From contig NZ_NIVQ01000012.1 in the NCBI RefSeq assembly GCF_002811245.1, positions 30,811 to 94,810 on the forward strand: a stretch of 64,000 nt of DNA, given 5' to 3'. The notes below the pieces were generated by a model. It ran no database searches, had not been told where the DNA came from, and saw only the letters and a program-made list of their open reading frames with translations. The first letter of the stretch is position 1. Every line of letters starts with the position of its first letter. Made by a program: the position numbers and the translations under genes. Positions 63,941 through 64,000 of the stretch are shown here, piece after piece. This stretch comes from Vibrio salilacus. Its GTDB lineage: Bacteria; Pseudomonadota; Gammaproteobacteria; Enterobacterales; Vibrionaceae.

Positions 63941-64000
63941 TATAAACCTATCAATCTGTGTGGGCACTCGTTGATGACAATCCAATAAGTTATTGCTTAG

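Noticed and set aside
63941..64000. Start of 16S rRNA
   Set aside because: Only the leader after boxA is present; the conserved 16S 5' end was not seen before the window ends.

Overview
The window is the replication-origin region of a Vibrio chromosome 1. Evidence is the gene order tusA / mneA / glyQS / avtA / ibpA / gyrB-recF-dnaN-dnaA / amino-acid ABC operon / rpmH-rnpA-yidD-yidC-mnmE / mioC / oriC / mnmG-rsmG-parA-parB / atpIBEFHAGDC / glmU / punC-punR / fadBA / yigZ-trkH-hemG / start of an rRNA operon, together with strongly Vibrio-like protein sequences. I cannot name the species from the sequence alone.

Layout. 1-20.6 kb is core genome: sulfur relay (tusA), a Mn exporter under a yybP-ykoY riboswitch, glycyl-tRNA synthetase, a small heat-shock gene with a sigma32-type promoter and ROSE-like leader, the leftward dnaA-dnaN-recF-gyrB cluster, a cystine-type ABC transporter whose last codon lies on the edge of a 264-bp TA-flanked foldback (MITE-like) element, and the ribosome/membrane-insertion/tRNA-modification cluster ending with mnmE.

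20.6-39.5 kb is an integrated genomic island of about 18.9 kb, bounded by an 18-bp imperfect direct repeat (16/18) derived from the 3' end of mnmE. It carries a tyrosine integrase, a helix-turn-helix protein, a DUF927 P-loop protein with an AlpA-type regulator, a six-gene overlapping type I restriction-modification operon (hsdM, a 38-codon ORF, dinD-like, hsdS, hsdR, YgjP-like metallopeptidase), an orphan single-TRD specificity-like protein, a MobI-like mobilization protein behind a palindrome- and repeat-rich candidate oriT, an Xre repressor with three matching CTTAG-N5-CTAAG operators, a 28-aa membrane peptide, a two-helix membrane protein, and a lipoprotein. The whole looks like an element that is mobilized in trans (MGIVchHai6/SGI1-like trmE islands) with anti-phage cargo. 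It separates mnmE from its natural terminator and from mioC, and ends about 0.5 kb from oriC.

39.5-64 kb is core again: mioC, oriC with several DnaA boxes and a GATC-rich AT segment, mnmG-rsmG-parAB, the complete F1Fo ATP synthase operon, glmU, an unusual lipobox-bearing ABC permease diverging from a solute-binding protein, the purine-transport pair punC/punR, the fatty-acid beta-oxidation operon fadBA with a FadR-like operator, yigZ, trkH, hemG, and two strong promoters plus boxA of an rRNA operon whose 16S gene lies beyond the window.

The items most worth a second look are in the island: three 28-nt palindromes with compensating stem changes encoding HF/QL-x4-KMV inside the restriction operon; the Xre repressor / 28-aa peptide / multiple operator unit; a 26-bp perfect palindrome partly repeated 10.6 kb away; phased TGGGAA triplets near both ends; and a DnaA-box/GATC cluster on the island itself.
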